From NCBI RefSeq assembly GCF_037126465.1, contig NC_088202.1, forward strand, positions 86,160,160 to 86,224,159: a stretch of DNA of 64,000 nucleotides, in the 5' to 3' direction. A model generated the notes under the pieces. That model was not told the origin of the DNA. It saw only the letters and a list, made by a program, of their open reading frames with translations, and did no database searches. Shown here piece after piece: positions 45,843-56,690 of the stretch; within the stretch, counting starts at the first letter, position 1; each line of letters opens with the position of its first letter. Source of the stretch: Ornithodoros turicata (Eukaryota; Arthropoda; Arachnida; Ixodida; Argasidae). The translations under genes and the position numbers were made by a program.

Positions 45843-47686
45843 AGCGTTTGACAATATAACTAGAACGCAGTGGTTTATCCAAAGTCCGATGCACGGGTGG
45901 TTGAAAAAAAGTTTTTTGGGTGTATTATTACAGTTACGCATAACAGCTCAACGTATCCTCGACGTGTGATTGCAGCTGAAATAACAAGGCTCTCCCTGTA
46001 GGGGAAGCACGGGTACAACAGCTCGGGGGAGGGGTGCCGCCAAACTTTGGGGGGGGGGGTTGGTCGGGGGGGGGGTTTGTGCAAGAGCGTCAGGGAGTGT
46101 TGACGACTATGCAGATGGAAGGAGGCTGAGTGAGGTCGCGAGGCACAGTAAAGATCGGGCTCACGACGTCCGCTGCGGTTGCGCAGAGGTTCCGCTGTGC
46201 GCCGGCTGCAGGCAGGGGGTGCGGTGAAGGTGGCGATGTGCGCCATGCTTGATGATGAGTGTGACGATCTTCTCCGGGCCATTGTTTTGGCGTTGTTCGC
46301 GAGGCCCAACTACCGAGACGCTGGCTCATGGTGCTGCGGCGTCGGCTGCCGCGACTACCGCGACCGGTAGGCGAGCTCAAGGCTCTTATGTCGCGGCCAG
46401 TAGGGGAAGAACGCCAGGGAACGGTGGGCGGTGTATAGTGTAGGGCCTCAGTGGAGAGAGCGGGCGTGGTTGCTCAGCTACTTCAGCAGTTGGAGGGACG
46501 CTGCCCGGACTCTGTGCACCGATTCTGTTCTTGCCGATGGTCTTGTGACTAACGAGGCGATGAGAGGTGATGATGAGGTGGTGACAGGGTGGAACGGGAG
46601 GATAACGCCGGAGTGGTGGAACGGTCCCGGTGGCGTCAGGCGGCGTGTTCTTACTCTTTCGAGTCAACAATTATGTGGGGGAGAAAGGATCCCCCCCTTA
46701 TCGGGGTCGTCGGCTGTGATAGTCGAAGCCGAAGTGACCGACAGTCTCTTGCGCGCGTCGGTTGCACCACCACGCGTCGTCGCCGTCTGTGGCGGGAGCG
46801 CATAAGCTCGCCATACATCTACCAGCGCAGAATGTGTAACCATGGACATAATGACGACAACGGTAATAAACTGTATTCTATTGAAGATATTTTAATGATT
46901 AAATATTTAAAAATACTACGTGTATGAGGCGATTGTTTCAGTTTCTCCTTCCTCCTTTCATACTGATTCCGAAACTATTCAACATCTGATGGAAAAGGAC
47001 GACGGGATCGAAGCTCTAAAAAGAGGCTGTCACTGTCAAAACGGAGCATCACCCTACTTAGAACTAGGGAAGGGTAACAGACATAGTTTCGCTATCGTTT
47101 CAGTTTCCCCTTTCTGACACCAGTCTATTCATTTCGTGCCCGGTTACATTTCTGTTACTGTTACGGTAATGGAAGGGGACTTGCGGAGCTGCGACTGGAC
47201 ACCCCCTTTAGCTCTCTCAGCATCTCATTTGCTTAAGTGATGTTTTAGAGCACACAACGCGTGCGCACAGTAGTGTGCACCACACGAGTAATTTTGCTTT
47301 GATGACGTTGTACCGAGAATAAAAAAGAAAATCTCTAGAAACGTGCCTTCACCCAGTAGAGTGCCCTGCTGAAATACTGAGTCCAGCAGACCTACAATGC
47401 CATAAATAGATAACTTTTCGTGGTCACATGCACAGGCGGACGCTGCCAGTAGGAAACAGAACTAGCAGCCCAAGGTAAAATGAAAAATTCGAGCTCGTTT
47501 TGGTGTCTTCGTCCTCAGTATCAGCCAGCCATTCTCGTTTCTGCTTCTGTTACAGCGACAGCTGTTAAGGGCTCAATCTCGTGAAGATCTTGTCCCATAT
47601 GTCGCATCGCCGAAACACAGAAGAGAAGAAATGAAGAAGAAACGCATCGCGTGCCGAAACACAGAAGAGAATAAACGAAGAAGAAG
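45843..47686. other. No gene recognised; G-run pair at 46023-46075
   Basis: Runs of 11 and 10 G with further GGGGG/GGGG upstream could form a quadruplex on the plus strand. Overlapping Pro/Ser-rich ORFs at 46090-46805 on both strands have no motif. At 47606-47695 a 45-bp segment (cgaaacacagaagagaa and aacgcatcg) is tandemly duplicated. Confidence 0.45.
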
Positions 47687-48003
47687 AAACGCATCGTGGT
47701 GGTGTCCATGTACATTTCCCCCAACGTGCTGCTTGCCAAGATACATGCGTTCCTGGCTGAAACTTTCACCATTGAACGAACCTATCCTGCCACCCTCACC
47801 GGTGACTTCAACGTGGACGCCAAGCACAACGGTGTCTTCCTCCAATGGATGCGAGAATTTCTCGATTTCAACCTCGTGTCATCCACCTGCAGAAGTCAGT
47901 TGCCTCGACTACGTCTTTCTGAGGGACGTGCCTTATGGTGCACTCACTTGTACTGTCTTCACATACACTAGTGACCATATGGCACACCTTACGACCCTTC
48001 AGC
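47687..48003 (+). pseudogene. EEP endonuclease domain fragment, second copy type
   Basis: 47687-47893 encodes RIVVVSMYISPNVLL and PATLTGDFNVDAKHNG, the GDFN motif of LINE/Helitron-type EEP endonucleases. After a one-base frame change it continues CLDYVFLRDVPYGALT and YTSDHMAHL, the DxVF and SDH motifs. The key motifs are all kept, unlike the fragment at 7135-7645, but the frameshift breaks the protein and no RT follows. It is preceded by the duplicated 45-bp segment. Confidence 0.75.
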
Positions 48004-48119
48004 CCTGTCGCTGTCGTTGATTTCATGTAACTTGCATCATATCTGCCATTTTTTTCCCGGTAATGCAGGTACGTAGTGTGCTTTTCCGTCCCCGTCGTTA
48101 CATGCTCAGATATCGGTAA

Positions 48120-48525
48120 TGGCGAATTCGGTTGGTCATTTCATGGCAACACGGCCTAGCGCTCGGAAATTGCTAGGTCGGTGCCCGAGCTGCATCACGT
48201 GACCGTTGCCACCCGAACATGAGTGCCAGGAATCTAGCGGTTTTAGTCACTTGGATCACGCTAGGGGCATCGCAGTCGCCCGTCTTCGGGTTCCGTCATC
48301 TGCTAAACCACGTGAACTTCGACGTGCGGGCCAATCAGAGCACGCGCGACCGTTGCAGTGCGAATGGGATGACACCGGATATAGTTGGGCAACCCACTGC
48401 TCGAGCTAGCTAGCAAATTTCTGGTGCTCGGAAAGAGGCACGCGAACATGCGAGATTGCTTCACTTTGACCAAGCGAACATGACTGCTCGGGACCGGGGG
48501 AAAAAGGTGCCACCCGAATTCGCCA
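48120..48525. mobile_element. Harbinger-like MITE family Z, copy 2, TAA target duplication
   Basis: Terminal inverted repeats tggcgaattcggttgg and ccacccgaattcgcca are flanked by TAA on each side (48117-48119 and 48526-48528). A 3-bp TWA duplication is the signature of PIF/Harbinger elements. The interior matches 42625-43063 closely. It has no coding capacity. Confidence 0.8.
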
Positions 48526-48984
48526 TAAGATATCGCTTCTGCTTCAATAGGGCACCGGTAATTTCGTGCGGAAATGATGTCAGTGTCCTCGCTTCCGTGT
48601 CAAGCGCCTCACAGGTTTCGATAGGCAAGGTGCTTTGTAATCGCTGCATGTTTAAAATTGGTTTCCCACTTCTCAAGCAGTGTGGGTGGCTGTTGCACTG
48701 TTGTGAAGGGCTGACTATTTCCTTCAGGACTACAATGGCAGGTATTGGCACAGCGACGGTAATGCTGCGTAATTCTCTTACATATGAATGTATGGAAGAA
48801 TATGAAACCCACAACATCAAAAACGAATTTTTGACATTTTGATTTTAATACATTTTTTTATTTTCAGCTGCAGCTGGATATCGCTGCTAACACACGGGAC
48901 GCACGCTTGAAGTTTGCCGTCAGCCGTTATACTCAATGTTACATTACGTGCGTTGAAAGATGAAAGACGAAAGTCACTGAAAAG

Positions 48985-49060
48985 GTTAGCCAGCTGTAGG
49001 AGTCGAACCCACATCTTCTGGATTGCCGGTCCAGGGCTCTACCAATTGAGCTAAGCTAAC
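48985..49060 (-). repeat. tRNA-like unit, anticodon position GGC
   Basis: Same fold as 19738-19813: GTTAGCT acceptor, TAGCTCAATTGGTAGAGC A box, GGGTTCGACTCC B box. The loop CCGGCAA has C at position 33. The abnormal loop and repeat context argue against a functional tRNA gene. Confidence 0.7.
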
Positions 49061-49518
49061 ACGCCTTCGCAGCGACTTCCAGGGTGCGTCATCTGAAGGG
49101 GCAAACCAGCCATTCTCTCTCACTCATCCTCCTTTCACTCTTACATTTTTGCTCACTCATACGTACACACATTCATACGACGGGATCGACGCAGGTGGCA
49201 ACTGTTGAACATGAGAGAACTGATGTTCTTTAAGCTGGAACAACATAGAAGGGACAAATACATACAAGGCCTCAATTTGCCTAAGAAATTAACGATGAAA
49301 GATGAAAGTCACTGAAAAGGTTAGCCAGCTGTAGGAGTCGAACCCACAGCCTCAGAACATCAGTTCTCTCATGTTCAACAGTTGCCGCCTGCGTCGATCC
49401 CGTCGTATGAATGTGTGTATGAGTGAGCAAAAATGTAAGAGTGAAAGGAGGACGAGTGAGAGAGAGTGGCTGGTTTGTCCCTTCAGATGACGCACCCTGG
49501 AAGTCTCTGAGAAGGCGT

Positions 49519-49594
49519 GTTAGCTTAGCTCAATTGGTAGAGCCCTGGACCTGCAATCCAAAAGATGTGGGTTCGACTCCTACATCTGGCTAAC
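49519..49594 (+). repeat. tRNA-like unit, anticodon position TGC
   Basis: Plus-strand copy. The loop CCTGCAA reads TGC at 34-36, again with C33, and the anticodon stem has one mismatch (ctgga/tccaa). The acceptor also carries a change (acatctggc for acagctggc). It is the most degraded full unit of the three. Confidence 0.7.
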
Positions 49595-50029
49595 CTTTTC
49601 AGTGACTTTCATCTTTCATCGTTAATTTCTTAGGCAAATTGAGGCCTTGTATGTATTTGCCCTTCTATGTTGTTTCAGCCTCAGAACATCAGTTCTCTCA
49701 TGTTCAACAGTTGCCGCCTGCGTCGATCCCGTCGTACCCTGGCCCTACGGTACCCTGCCCCATAACGTCTTGGGTGGCCTCCGAAGCGATTCGAGTCGAA
49801 CCAACAGGCAGGGTCGTTGGGGTGGGAGTATTCACATGCACCGGGAGCGGTTCGCCGCCAAGACAAATGATATATGCCATTGCTAGACACATGAGATAAG
49901 AAACTGCTGGTTTTGCTGCGATTTTGTTGATTCTGCTGAGGAACTACTCCCGTCAGTTCTCTCTTCCCCTGCAAACACATAGTGCTTTGTTCTAACGGTG
50001 ATGGTGGTGTGCTATTTCCCAGTGGTCTG

Positions 50030-50240
50030 CCTGCCAGTGTGGCTGCACGTGGTGGCTCGGGGGTGGATCGTGCGTCCTGGGCCGACTTCACAGGGAACTG
50101 CGCCGACACTTGTCTTAAAGCGTCTGAAGAAAACCTAGGGAAAGCACCCAGACAATACAACCGGCGCCCGGATTCGAACCTGGGTCACCTCCCATGCAGT
50201 CTCGTCGCTCTACCGACTTCACATTTCTCCACCAGGTGCT
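50030..50240 (-). mobile_element. SINE (tRNA-Ser/Leu-like family), copy 2
   Basis: On the minus strand the head reads ggtagagcgacgagactgca and caggttcgaatccgggc (B box), followed by the family body attgtctgggtgctttccct, cagttccctgtgaagtcgg and cccaggacgcac. The head differs from copy 1, lacking the long variable arm, so it may be a subfamily with another tRNA origin. Confidence 0.7.
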
Positions 50241-50524
50241 CGAATCACGTCAAAGGCCACACCTCTCGCGCGCTCCACACAAGTATGATTTTGACTGCAT
50301 GAAAGTAGAGAATGGCGGCAGGCCGTTAGCAGACTTGGAGGGCCTGCTGGTCGTACAGCTCTACCCGTAGTCAACGCATTCTTTGGCGGTACTTGTGCCC
50401 TTGGAAGGTCTATGGCTACGTGCAGGGAAGAAAACTGATTAGATAGCTCTTGTTGTTCCCTGCTAGCACCGCGAAGTACCCTGGCTATGAGCCTTGTACA
50501 AGCGTAGACAGATGACGGCAGGAG

Positions 50525-50640
50525 CAAGTGGTAGATGTCCCTGTTAATACGCGTCCGGGGCTGACTTCAGAGGAAGCCGAGCCGACATCGGGCTGTAAGG
50601 TCTGCCAAAAAACACAAGAGAGCCGAAATAAGGACGTCCG
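50525..50640 (-). mobile_element. SINE body fragment, same family
   Basis: Only the middle of the body is present: on the minus strand cctctgaagtcagccccgga and cgcgtattaacagggacat. No head is seen. Confidence 0.5.
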
Positions 50641-51437
50641 CCGGAGGGCGAAATCGATCCTCATGGTATCTCCCATGTGTCAAAGTGGGACTAATACACG
50701 TCCTCACGATATCCTTATGATTGCCCCTAGGACGTCATCAAGGACCGATTTAGGACAGTGTGATGATGCATCAGAGACATAATCTAGCATCGTTTTATTG
50801 TACCTGATTTGTTTCGTCAGAAACCACACGCAGTCTTGACACCTTCTGTTTCACTGATTGAATACTGTCAATTCATATTGATAAACTGCCGCAATAAAGT
50901 CCTGTACTTTCCATAACGGAAATGAGCGCGGCGCGATTTAAAACGGAGGGAGAGATAAATCTAGAAAGTAAAAAAGAAAGTTTTGCCAGGAGCACAAAGG
51001 CCGAGAAACCCACTTCGAAATGTACTAAAATTCCCTTCCGAAGAGAAAACACATGCTATTTATTGCATGAATAAGGGCGACACAAAGCGAAGGGTGAGCT
51101 ATCTAAGTTCAAGTAAATTATGCAAACAAACAATAGTCAAGCGACGAATTGCTTCAAGTGTTAACTCCCCACCAATGCGAAGTCTATGTTTCTTACTGCT
51201 TTTGGTTTGAGAAATTCGGGTAGGACCTTCGAAAGCCAAACGGAGTGCGAAAGAATCGCGCGTTTCCGTCTTTTCGGCGATAAATGCTCCAGGGCGGCCC
51301 CTGGGATCGGCCCAAAAAGCAAAACAAATGCGTCACTCGGTGGGAATCTTTGCAGGTAAATTGAACAATATATAGTATCTCTCATCGCGCTAGCTACCCA
51401 CAGGGGCGGACACAGGACGTACCTGAATGACTCAAGC
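50641..51437. other. No gene recognised
   Basis: Unassigned DNA; ORFs are short and without motifs. Confidence 0.4.
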
Positions 51438-51461
51438 GCGCGCGCGCACACACACACAGAC

Positions 51462-51492
<31 letters not shown>

Positions 51493-51524
51493 CACGCACG
51501 CACGCACGCGCGCACGCACGCACA

Positions 51525-51568
<44 letters not shown>

Positions 51569-51605
51569 CAGACAGGCAGACAGACAGAGAGAGAGAGAGA
51601 GAGAC
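51438..51605. repeat. Compound microsatellite (GC)n-(CA)n-(CGCA)n-(GA)n
   Basis: Passes from gcgcgcgc through cacacaca to acgcacgcacgc units, then gacagaca and a gagagaga run. ORFs of more than 100 codons on the minus strand here (Arg/Ala/Cys/Val repeats) are artefacts of the repeat. A CT-rich tract follows at 51733-51763. Confidence 0.95.
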
Positions 51606-53120
51606 ACTTCGATTGGATACTAGGGATGCCGAGGCAGAGTATCGTTGACACATGAAAAGGTTGTGGCTGCTCATGAGGGCTCTCGGACTTCGACGTCCGA
51701 CGCATAGACACTTAGAGAGAGCAAATCCTTTTCTCTCTCTATTTCTCTCTTTCTCTCTCCCAACTTCTGTTCTTCTATACTGTAACATTATGATTTCCAT
51801 GACCAACTGATCCACCGAAGCTGGAGCACGCAGCTCCACTTCCTTCGAAGAGAGAGAGAAGAGTAAAGAAACCTGGCTTTTGTGTATGTCGTAACTGTAA
51901 ATGTACGTGTTGTCTTGTCTGGCATACAAGGTGGCATCGTCACACCGATGTGCAGTACCGGGCATTCAGAAGATACCTGCCGATATTCTTTGCCGACCCG
52001 CGAAATGTGTGTCATGCAACGTTTGCATTGTATTCCCAGCGATACATTGTAATCGCATTGATGTCCCTGCATGACATTTCCAGCCCATTTCCTTATCGTT
52101 TCTTTTTGGCCACGCTATGCTAGTAGGTAAGGCGTCCGGCAGCTCCCCTGTTCCCACTCTCCCCTACTGTCCGTCTAGCGACCACATTGGCCCCTTTCCC
52201 AATTAAAGGGATAACAACAACAGCCCAAGTGAAGGAGGCGCATGTGGTTTCTTCTGTGGACGCATGCGGAGGATCATGGCTGTCTACGAATACTCCCTTA
52301 TTGTGCCCTGTGAACCTCGTCACGTGGTTTCTCCAAACTTTGGCCCTGCTTCCGTCGTTGCACCGCTGCCCGCAGAAGCACGTGCTGGTACACATCCTGT
52401 TGTCGGTACGACTTTTTAACTAAATCAACATGGCTACTCGGACTACCTGTTCGGATTTGCATCACAGCGTTACGAGACAACGGAGGCAATCCAGAAAGCA
52501 CTGCTTCAACACCATCGTCCACAGTGCATTTTGTAAGGTTTATATGGGATTCTAGTTGTTGCAATACAACTTTCTAAACATTGCGCGCAGATCCCTTTAA
52601 AAATAGAAAGAAAGGAAGGAAGACTTTAGATGAAAACGGTGCATTTTGTTGGGCACTAAAAAAGCATGATGGTCTACACAAAAAAGTTGCTCATGACTTT
52701 CGGTACGATCCCCGTATAGGCATTTTAACAAGCCAAAGCCATTCATGAAGCTTCGACTACTGAATTTCGTAGCACAAATTCTCCGCAGTGACGGCAGCTG
52801 TACGATAAAAAAGAGACCAGTCGGATGACAAGTCAACTCAAGAGTTTACTGGAAAAACCCTGAACAAATAAGAACGAGAGCGACAGTCTTGGGAAACTGT
52901 CACGCTTCGTCGCAGTCCCGTATTGCGTATCCTCCACCAGTTCTTCAGAGGAGAAACTTTTCATCAGAATATTAACATGGGGAAGCTCGACAACAGCGCC
53001 CAATATAGCTGCACAGGACATTCGTTGAAGTCCTCTGTCCTTCAAAGACGCGTCGCTCGTGAACAGTGTCTTGGATGACGGACATCACCCCGTAATGAGT
53101 TATGTTGTTGGGGCTATTGT
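51606..53120. other. Region 3' of the homeobox gene, no other gene seen
   Basis: This lies downstream of the bsh stop codon on the minus strand and should hold its 3' UTR, but I cannot find a convincing AATAAA close to the stop. At 52110-52222 the minus strand ends in ttgttgttatccc, a (GTT)n-type tail like those of arthropod SINEs. Confidence 0.45.
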
Positions 53121-53288
53121 CTATCGAGTGACTTCGTCTCCGACCACGTCAAGCTCTAGGTCCGAGCCGCAACAGCTCCCAGGGTTCGAGTCGTCCGTCA
53201 GGTGCTTGCCCGAAGCGCTGCCTTCTTCGCTCACTTTGCGCATCTGCTTCTTGTGCTTCATGCGCCGATTCTGGAACCACGTTTTTAC
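53121..53288 (-). CDS. bsh: Brain-specific homeobox protein, last exon (homeodomain helix 3 and C-terminus)
   Basis: DNA-binding transcription factor of the Bsx/bsh class, expected in the nucleus and, in known animals, in brain neurons. On the minus strand the intron ends cttcttacag and the exon opens VKTWFQNRRMKHKKQMRK: homeodomain residues 45-60 with W48, F49, Gln50, N51 and R53 all present. A 37-residue tail follows, with GSCCGSDLELDVVGDEVTR, acidic, ending at TAG (53121-53123). The exon is 168 bp (55 codons plus stop). The Gln50 class and KTWFQNRRMKHKK spelling are as in Bsx/bsh proteins; BarH- or NK-class relatives are less likely given exon 56506-56690. No frameshift or stop is seen, so it looks functional. 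Confidence 0.88.
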   Translation of the reverse strand, partial: VKTWFQNRRMKHKKQMRKVSEEGSASGKHLTDDSNPGSCCGSDLELDVVGDEVTR

Positions 53289-55130
53289 CTGTAAGAAGCA
53301 ACAATTCGCACACTATAGCAATTTGAGAGCGATAACATGTGACATAAAGTCTATGTCGGACGTGAAGATATCTTCACAAGCATCATCAGTCTCCCTCGGG
53401 TATGTACCAACTGTGTACCGACAAGTTAAAGTGCCACTGAGGACTAAATATTCTGATTCAGAGTCCTACCGAATTTGTGTCATCGCAATTTACGTGTTTC
53501 ACACATATAGCCTCCAAAATATGGTTTCTTTATGTGACGCGGAAGTATCATAAAATAAAATTTTTGTTTTGAGAAATATGACGTCGGTGGCCTACCCCAG
53601 TAACCTTTCCCTTGCCTTTTTTCCTCAACCATTAAACATACATATGCCCCCCCCCCCCCCGTAGAATTTCTCTTCTTCTCCATCTTCGTCTCGCTCTTTG
53701 TGTCTACGATGCCGAGATCGTGCTCGTTATACCTGGAAGTGGCTCAGGGTCGATAGCTTTTCAGCACGCCCTCGTACAATGGCACCGACACGAGTGCAGA
53801 CGCCCGAAGACCGAAGGCAGGATCGGAAGGTGGCCCAATAAAGCTACTCATTTAAATGCGTTTAGCAAAATGCAAAAGATGCTGCCATTTTTTTCTGTTA
53901 TTCCTCCTATTTTTCTATTTTGACAAATTTCAGAAGGGAGATGGAAAATACACCAATTTAACGGAGGAAATTCTAACACGGCTATCTGCCATTGACGCGA
54001 TATGGATGCGACGTGCAGTGCAGCGATACATTTTCTTTTACGTTTGTCTTGAAGCATGTTTTCCGGGTGAAGTCAATGACGAGCATCGCGATATGGTGCC
54101 CACTTCTCAAAGTCGTAAAATACAAGTGGGTACCTCATTTAGATGCATATATTATGGATACATACCATAGCGGATATGTAAGGAAGAGCATGCATCCGCA
54201 CCGCTATCACAGCCTTCTGGCAGCCTCTTTTGAGTTTGAGTTTGAATGTAAAAAAGGGGGAGAAACTCAATTCGTCGCCCGACGAATTCTACTACTCCCA
54301 TAATGAACCCCTAGATGAATGAACCCCGCAGAAAGGACGCCTCTTTCACATTGTACCTGGCAATAAGGAGCATTTATCATTATATATGCGTATATATCCA
54401 TATATCCAGATATATGCATTTATGTGGTATCGTACGACGGCGAATCCTTACAGTACTTTGGGACGCTGTACAGCAGTAAACAGCTTTCTAGCGATAATTC
54501 CACACCCGTTATGACGACCTCCCTTGACATCGAGCGCGTGATCTCAGAGCTAGAGGGTTCAGCAGTGTATGCGACCACAGCGGCGGCACTTTGAAAGCAG
54601 ACACCAGCGCGGGAGCGTGCAAAGCGGATCTGTCACGTTGGCGGTAAACGAGCAATTAGTTCGTGTCGCAGCAGCTTCTGATCCCTAATCCTCTGGGCGG
54701 CACCTGCAGTGGCCTATGCTGAGCCCACGGGGCCTTCCGCGCAGTCGAAAGAAAGATACCACCCGGATATGCCCCAGGGACATGCGCGGGGGGCTGGTAA
54801 TGATGCATGCATTGCTGTGCGACCGGACAATGTGCCTTCATTAGGAACGCGTTGGATTGATGGGTGCGTTTTGAAAAGGGATAGGATGCAGTCTATTTCC
54901 CGTTGCATCGTCTGGCATTTGTAGCAGAGCTTATTTTGTTTTATGCTGCTGGGACATGTACATATTGAGTACAAATAGGCTGCAAATTGCGAGTCGAGTA
55001 TATTTGAATAACTTGGTGGTTGAATATTTGGGGTATGAAGTACCCAAGTATCCCACACAGATTGCTAAGAAAAAAATCGAAACACTAATCGATAAAGACA
55101 AAATTTTGAATATTTGTTTTCTTTTGATTC

Positions 55131-55396
55131 CGTGTTAGCAACTGGTGCAATTTGCGGCGTTCAGACGTGGACAGGACAGCAGGAAGGAGTGAGGGACCTG
55201 GGGGTTAGTATGCGTCCTAGGTCGACGTCAGAGAGAACTGTGTCGTCATTCGTCTGGAAAGGCAGCCGGAAAACCCAGGGAAAACCCCAGACAGCACAGC
55301 CGCTGGTAGGATTCGAACCCACCACCTCCCGGTCTTGAGCACGACCTAGGCTACCACCAACGAGCAGGTGCTTTCAACCACTCGGCCATGCCGCTG
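55131..55396 (-). mobile_element. SINE (tRNA-Ser/Leu-like family), copy in bsh intron
   Basis: On the minus strand gcggcatggccgagtggttg (A-box region), a long arm, ggtggtgggttcgaatccta (B box), then the body gctgtgctgtctggggtttt, cctaggacgcatactaaccc and cactccttcctgctgtcc. It is the best-preserved copy and lies in the transcribed orientation of the gene. Confidence 0.85.
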
Positions 55397-56063
55397 GTAA
55401 ACTTTACGGTGTACTCCGCCTAGTATTCCGCACTGTACTGCATGTATTCATGGTGTGGGGTAGCCTACTTGGCAGTAGTTTACTTCAGGCACTGTGACGT
55501 ACTTCATGGGCGAGGCTAATCTCACGATTTGGCGCTACTCATCAGAGCTTCATTTTTGTTACTCTTAAATTTCTTACTAGTTTACAAATTACAGTTGATT
55601 ATTTTCTACGCTATTCCAGGTACTGGCTCACACTTACTAAGGTTACCACCTCCCAACATCTTCGTTGCTGATTGGCACGTGGCTGCATGCTTATTTTGCT
55701 GATGCGACACGTATAATTTATTTATTGCCCTGAAATGCATGTCTTGTGTTTATTTCTCAGTTCAGCATCACACGCATGTTCCAGTGAAAGCTCTGCACGA
55801 TCTACTAATGTTGTGAACAGCTTCCCGCATTTTCCCTCGTGTGTCTACGCACTCGCTGCAATGTCTATTCTTTCGGTGATCTTTCTCGAGTCCGTCCGTA
55901 ACAATTCCCTCCTCAGTCTGATATTTCACGACACAGCAGTATTATCCTGTACACAAAAACGATTTCTATGAATGTCTCCTCGCACCACTTATAAAAATCG
56001 CCTCCCGGGAAGGAGATGTTGAGGTGCTGCTGATGAGGAAGATTTACTGAGCTCGAACACTAT

Positions 56064-56190
56064 ACATTCGACCTCCGTTTACCCGGGCTTCCTTTATCCG
56101 GATCCCGCTCTATCCAGACAAAACAATGTGGCGACAGATTTTAGTCCTTGTAATTTGCCTTCGCTTACCCGGGGATCAGACAATAATTTC
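56064..56190 (+). mobile_element. Possible pogo/Tigger-like terminus
   Basis: acattcgacctccgtttacc followed by cgggcttcctttatccgg and tatccagac resembles the GACCTCGNTTAACCGG-rich ends of pogo-type elements. No second end is found, so this is tentative. Confidence 0.3.
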
Positions 56191-56505
56191 CAGAAACCGC
56201 TGAGGAAAGTACCCAACAACTTCTCACTTATCCGGATGGATGTATTGATGGGTTAGGGGCGGGGCTTTCTGTAAGGACGGTCCAGCAAAAAGTGTGCCGG
56301 TGTTGAGTCAAGTTACATTTCGTCAAGCGGAGGCGACAACCTTGAGTTTTTGTAAGCAAAGTGAGCTTGATTTATAATAGGAAATAAAATATGTATCATT
56401 TTTGTAGTAGTGGTAATGCACATCTTGCAAGGGGATGCCAAACTTCAGGAGTCCCTACGGCACGTTGACTTGAAGAAGTGCTGAGTATATGAGAATAGAG
56501 CACAC

Positions 56506-56690
56506 CTGTGTTTCGGAAAGGCTGAGCGCGGTGGCGAGCTCCAGACGCTCGGGCGTGGAAAGGTAGCGTTGGGCTTCGAACCTCTTCTCGAGGCCGTGCA
56601 GCTGATGGTCACTGAAGACGGTGCGAGCCTTTCGCCGTCTGCACGGACGGTTTCCGGGGTCGCCACCAAATATGCTCTGGAACGGCAGCC
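56506..56690 (-). CDS. bsh: Brain-specific homeobox protein, internal exon (homeodomain residues 1-44)
   Basis: The minus strand acceptor tgtaccattgcag opens an exon of 185 bp that begins in codon phase (two bases complete a codon from a missing exon). It reads LPFQSIFGGDPGNRPCR, then the homeodomain RRKARTVFSDHQLHGLEKRF, EAQRYLSTPERLELATALSL and SETQ, ending at CAG with donor gtgtgc. R5, F8, L16, F20 and the STPER-ELA helix 2 pattern are as expected; spliced to 53121-53288 it gives exactly 60 homeodomain residues with the frame kept. RRKARTVFSD, KRFEAQRYLSTPER and ALSLSETQ are characteristic of Bsx/bsh. The exon with the N-terminus and start codon is not in the window as far as I can see. 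Confidence 0.92.

Larger units (their letters stand above)
48956..49740. repeat. Tandem and inverted array of a 335-bp tRNA-bearing unit
   Basis: On the minus strand a 3' half tRNA-like end (49320-49348) is followed by a 260-bp body and a full tRNA-like unit (48985-49060), giving a 335-bp period. On the plus strand the body restarts at 49349, runs to 49518, and leads into another full unit (49519-49594) and body (to about 49740). So about 180 bp around 49070-49250 and 49349-49518 are inverted copies. Body landmarks are tcttaggcaaattgaggcc, catcagttctctcatgttc and tcagatgacgcaccctgg. The same body follows the unit at 19738-19813. Confidence 0.85.
53289..56505 (-). other. bsh: Intron of bsh, with TE insertions
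   Basis: 3217 bp with GT (gtgtgctcta) and AG (cttcttacag) borders on the minus strand. It interrupts the homeodomain between residues 44 and 45, a position where many homeobox genes have an intron. It contains a 16-C run (53647-53662), the SINE at 55131-55396, and a possible pogo-like end at 56064. No exon-like ORF is seen inside. Confidence 0.8.

Noticed and set aside
46090..46805. Pro/Ser-rich ORFs as a host gene or Gag
   Set aside because: Open on both strands, GC-biased and without any motif.
51432..51965. 177-codon minus-strand ORF
   Set aside because: Encoded mainly by the CA/CG microsatellite.
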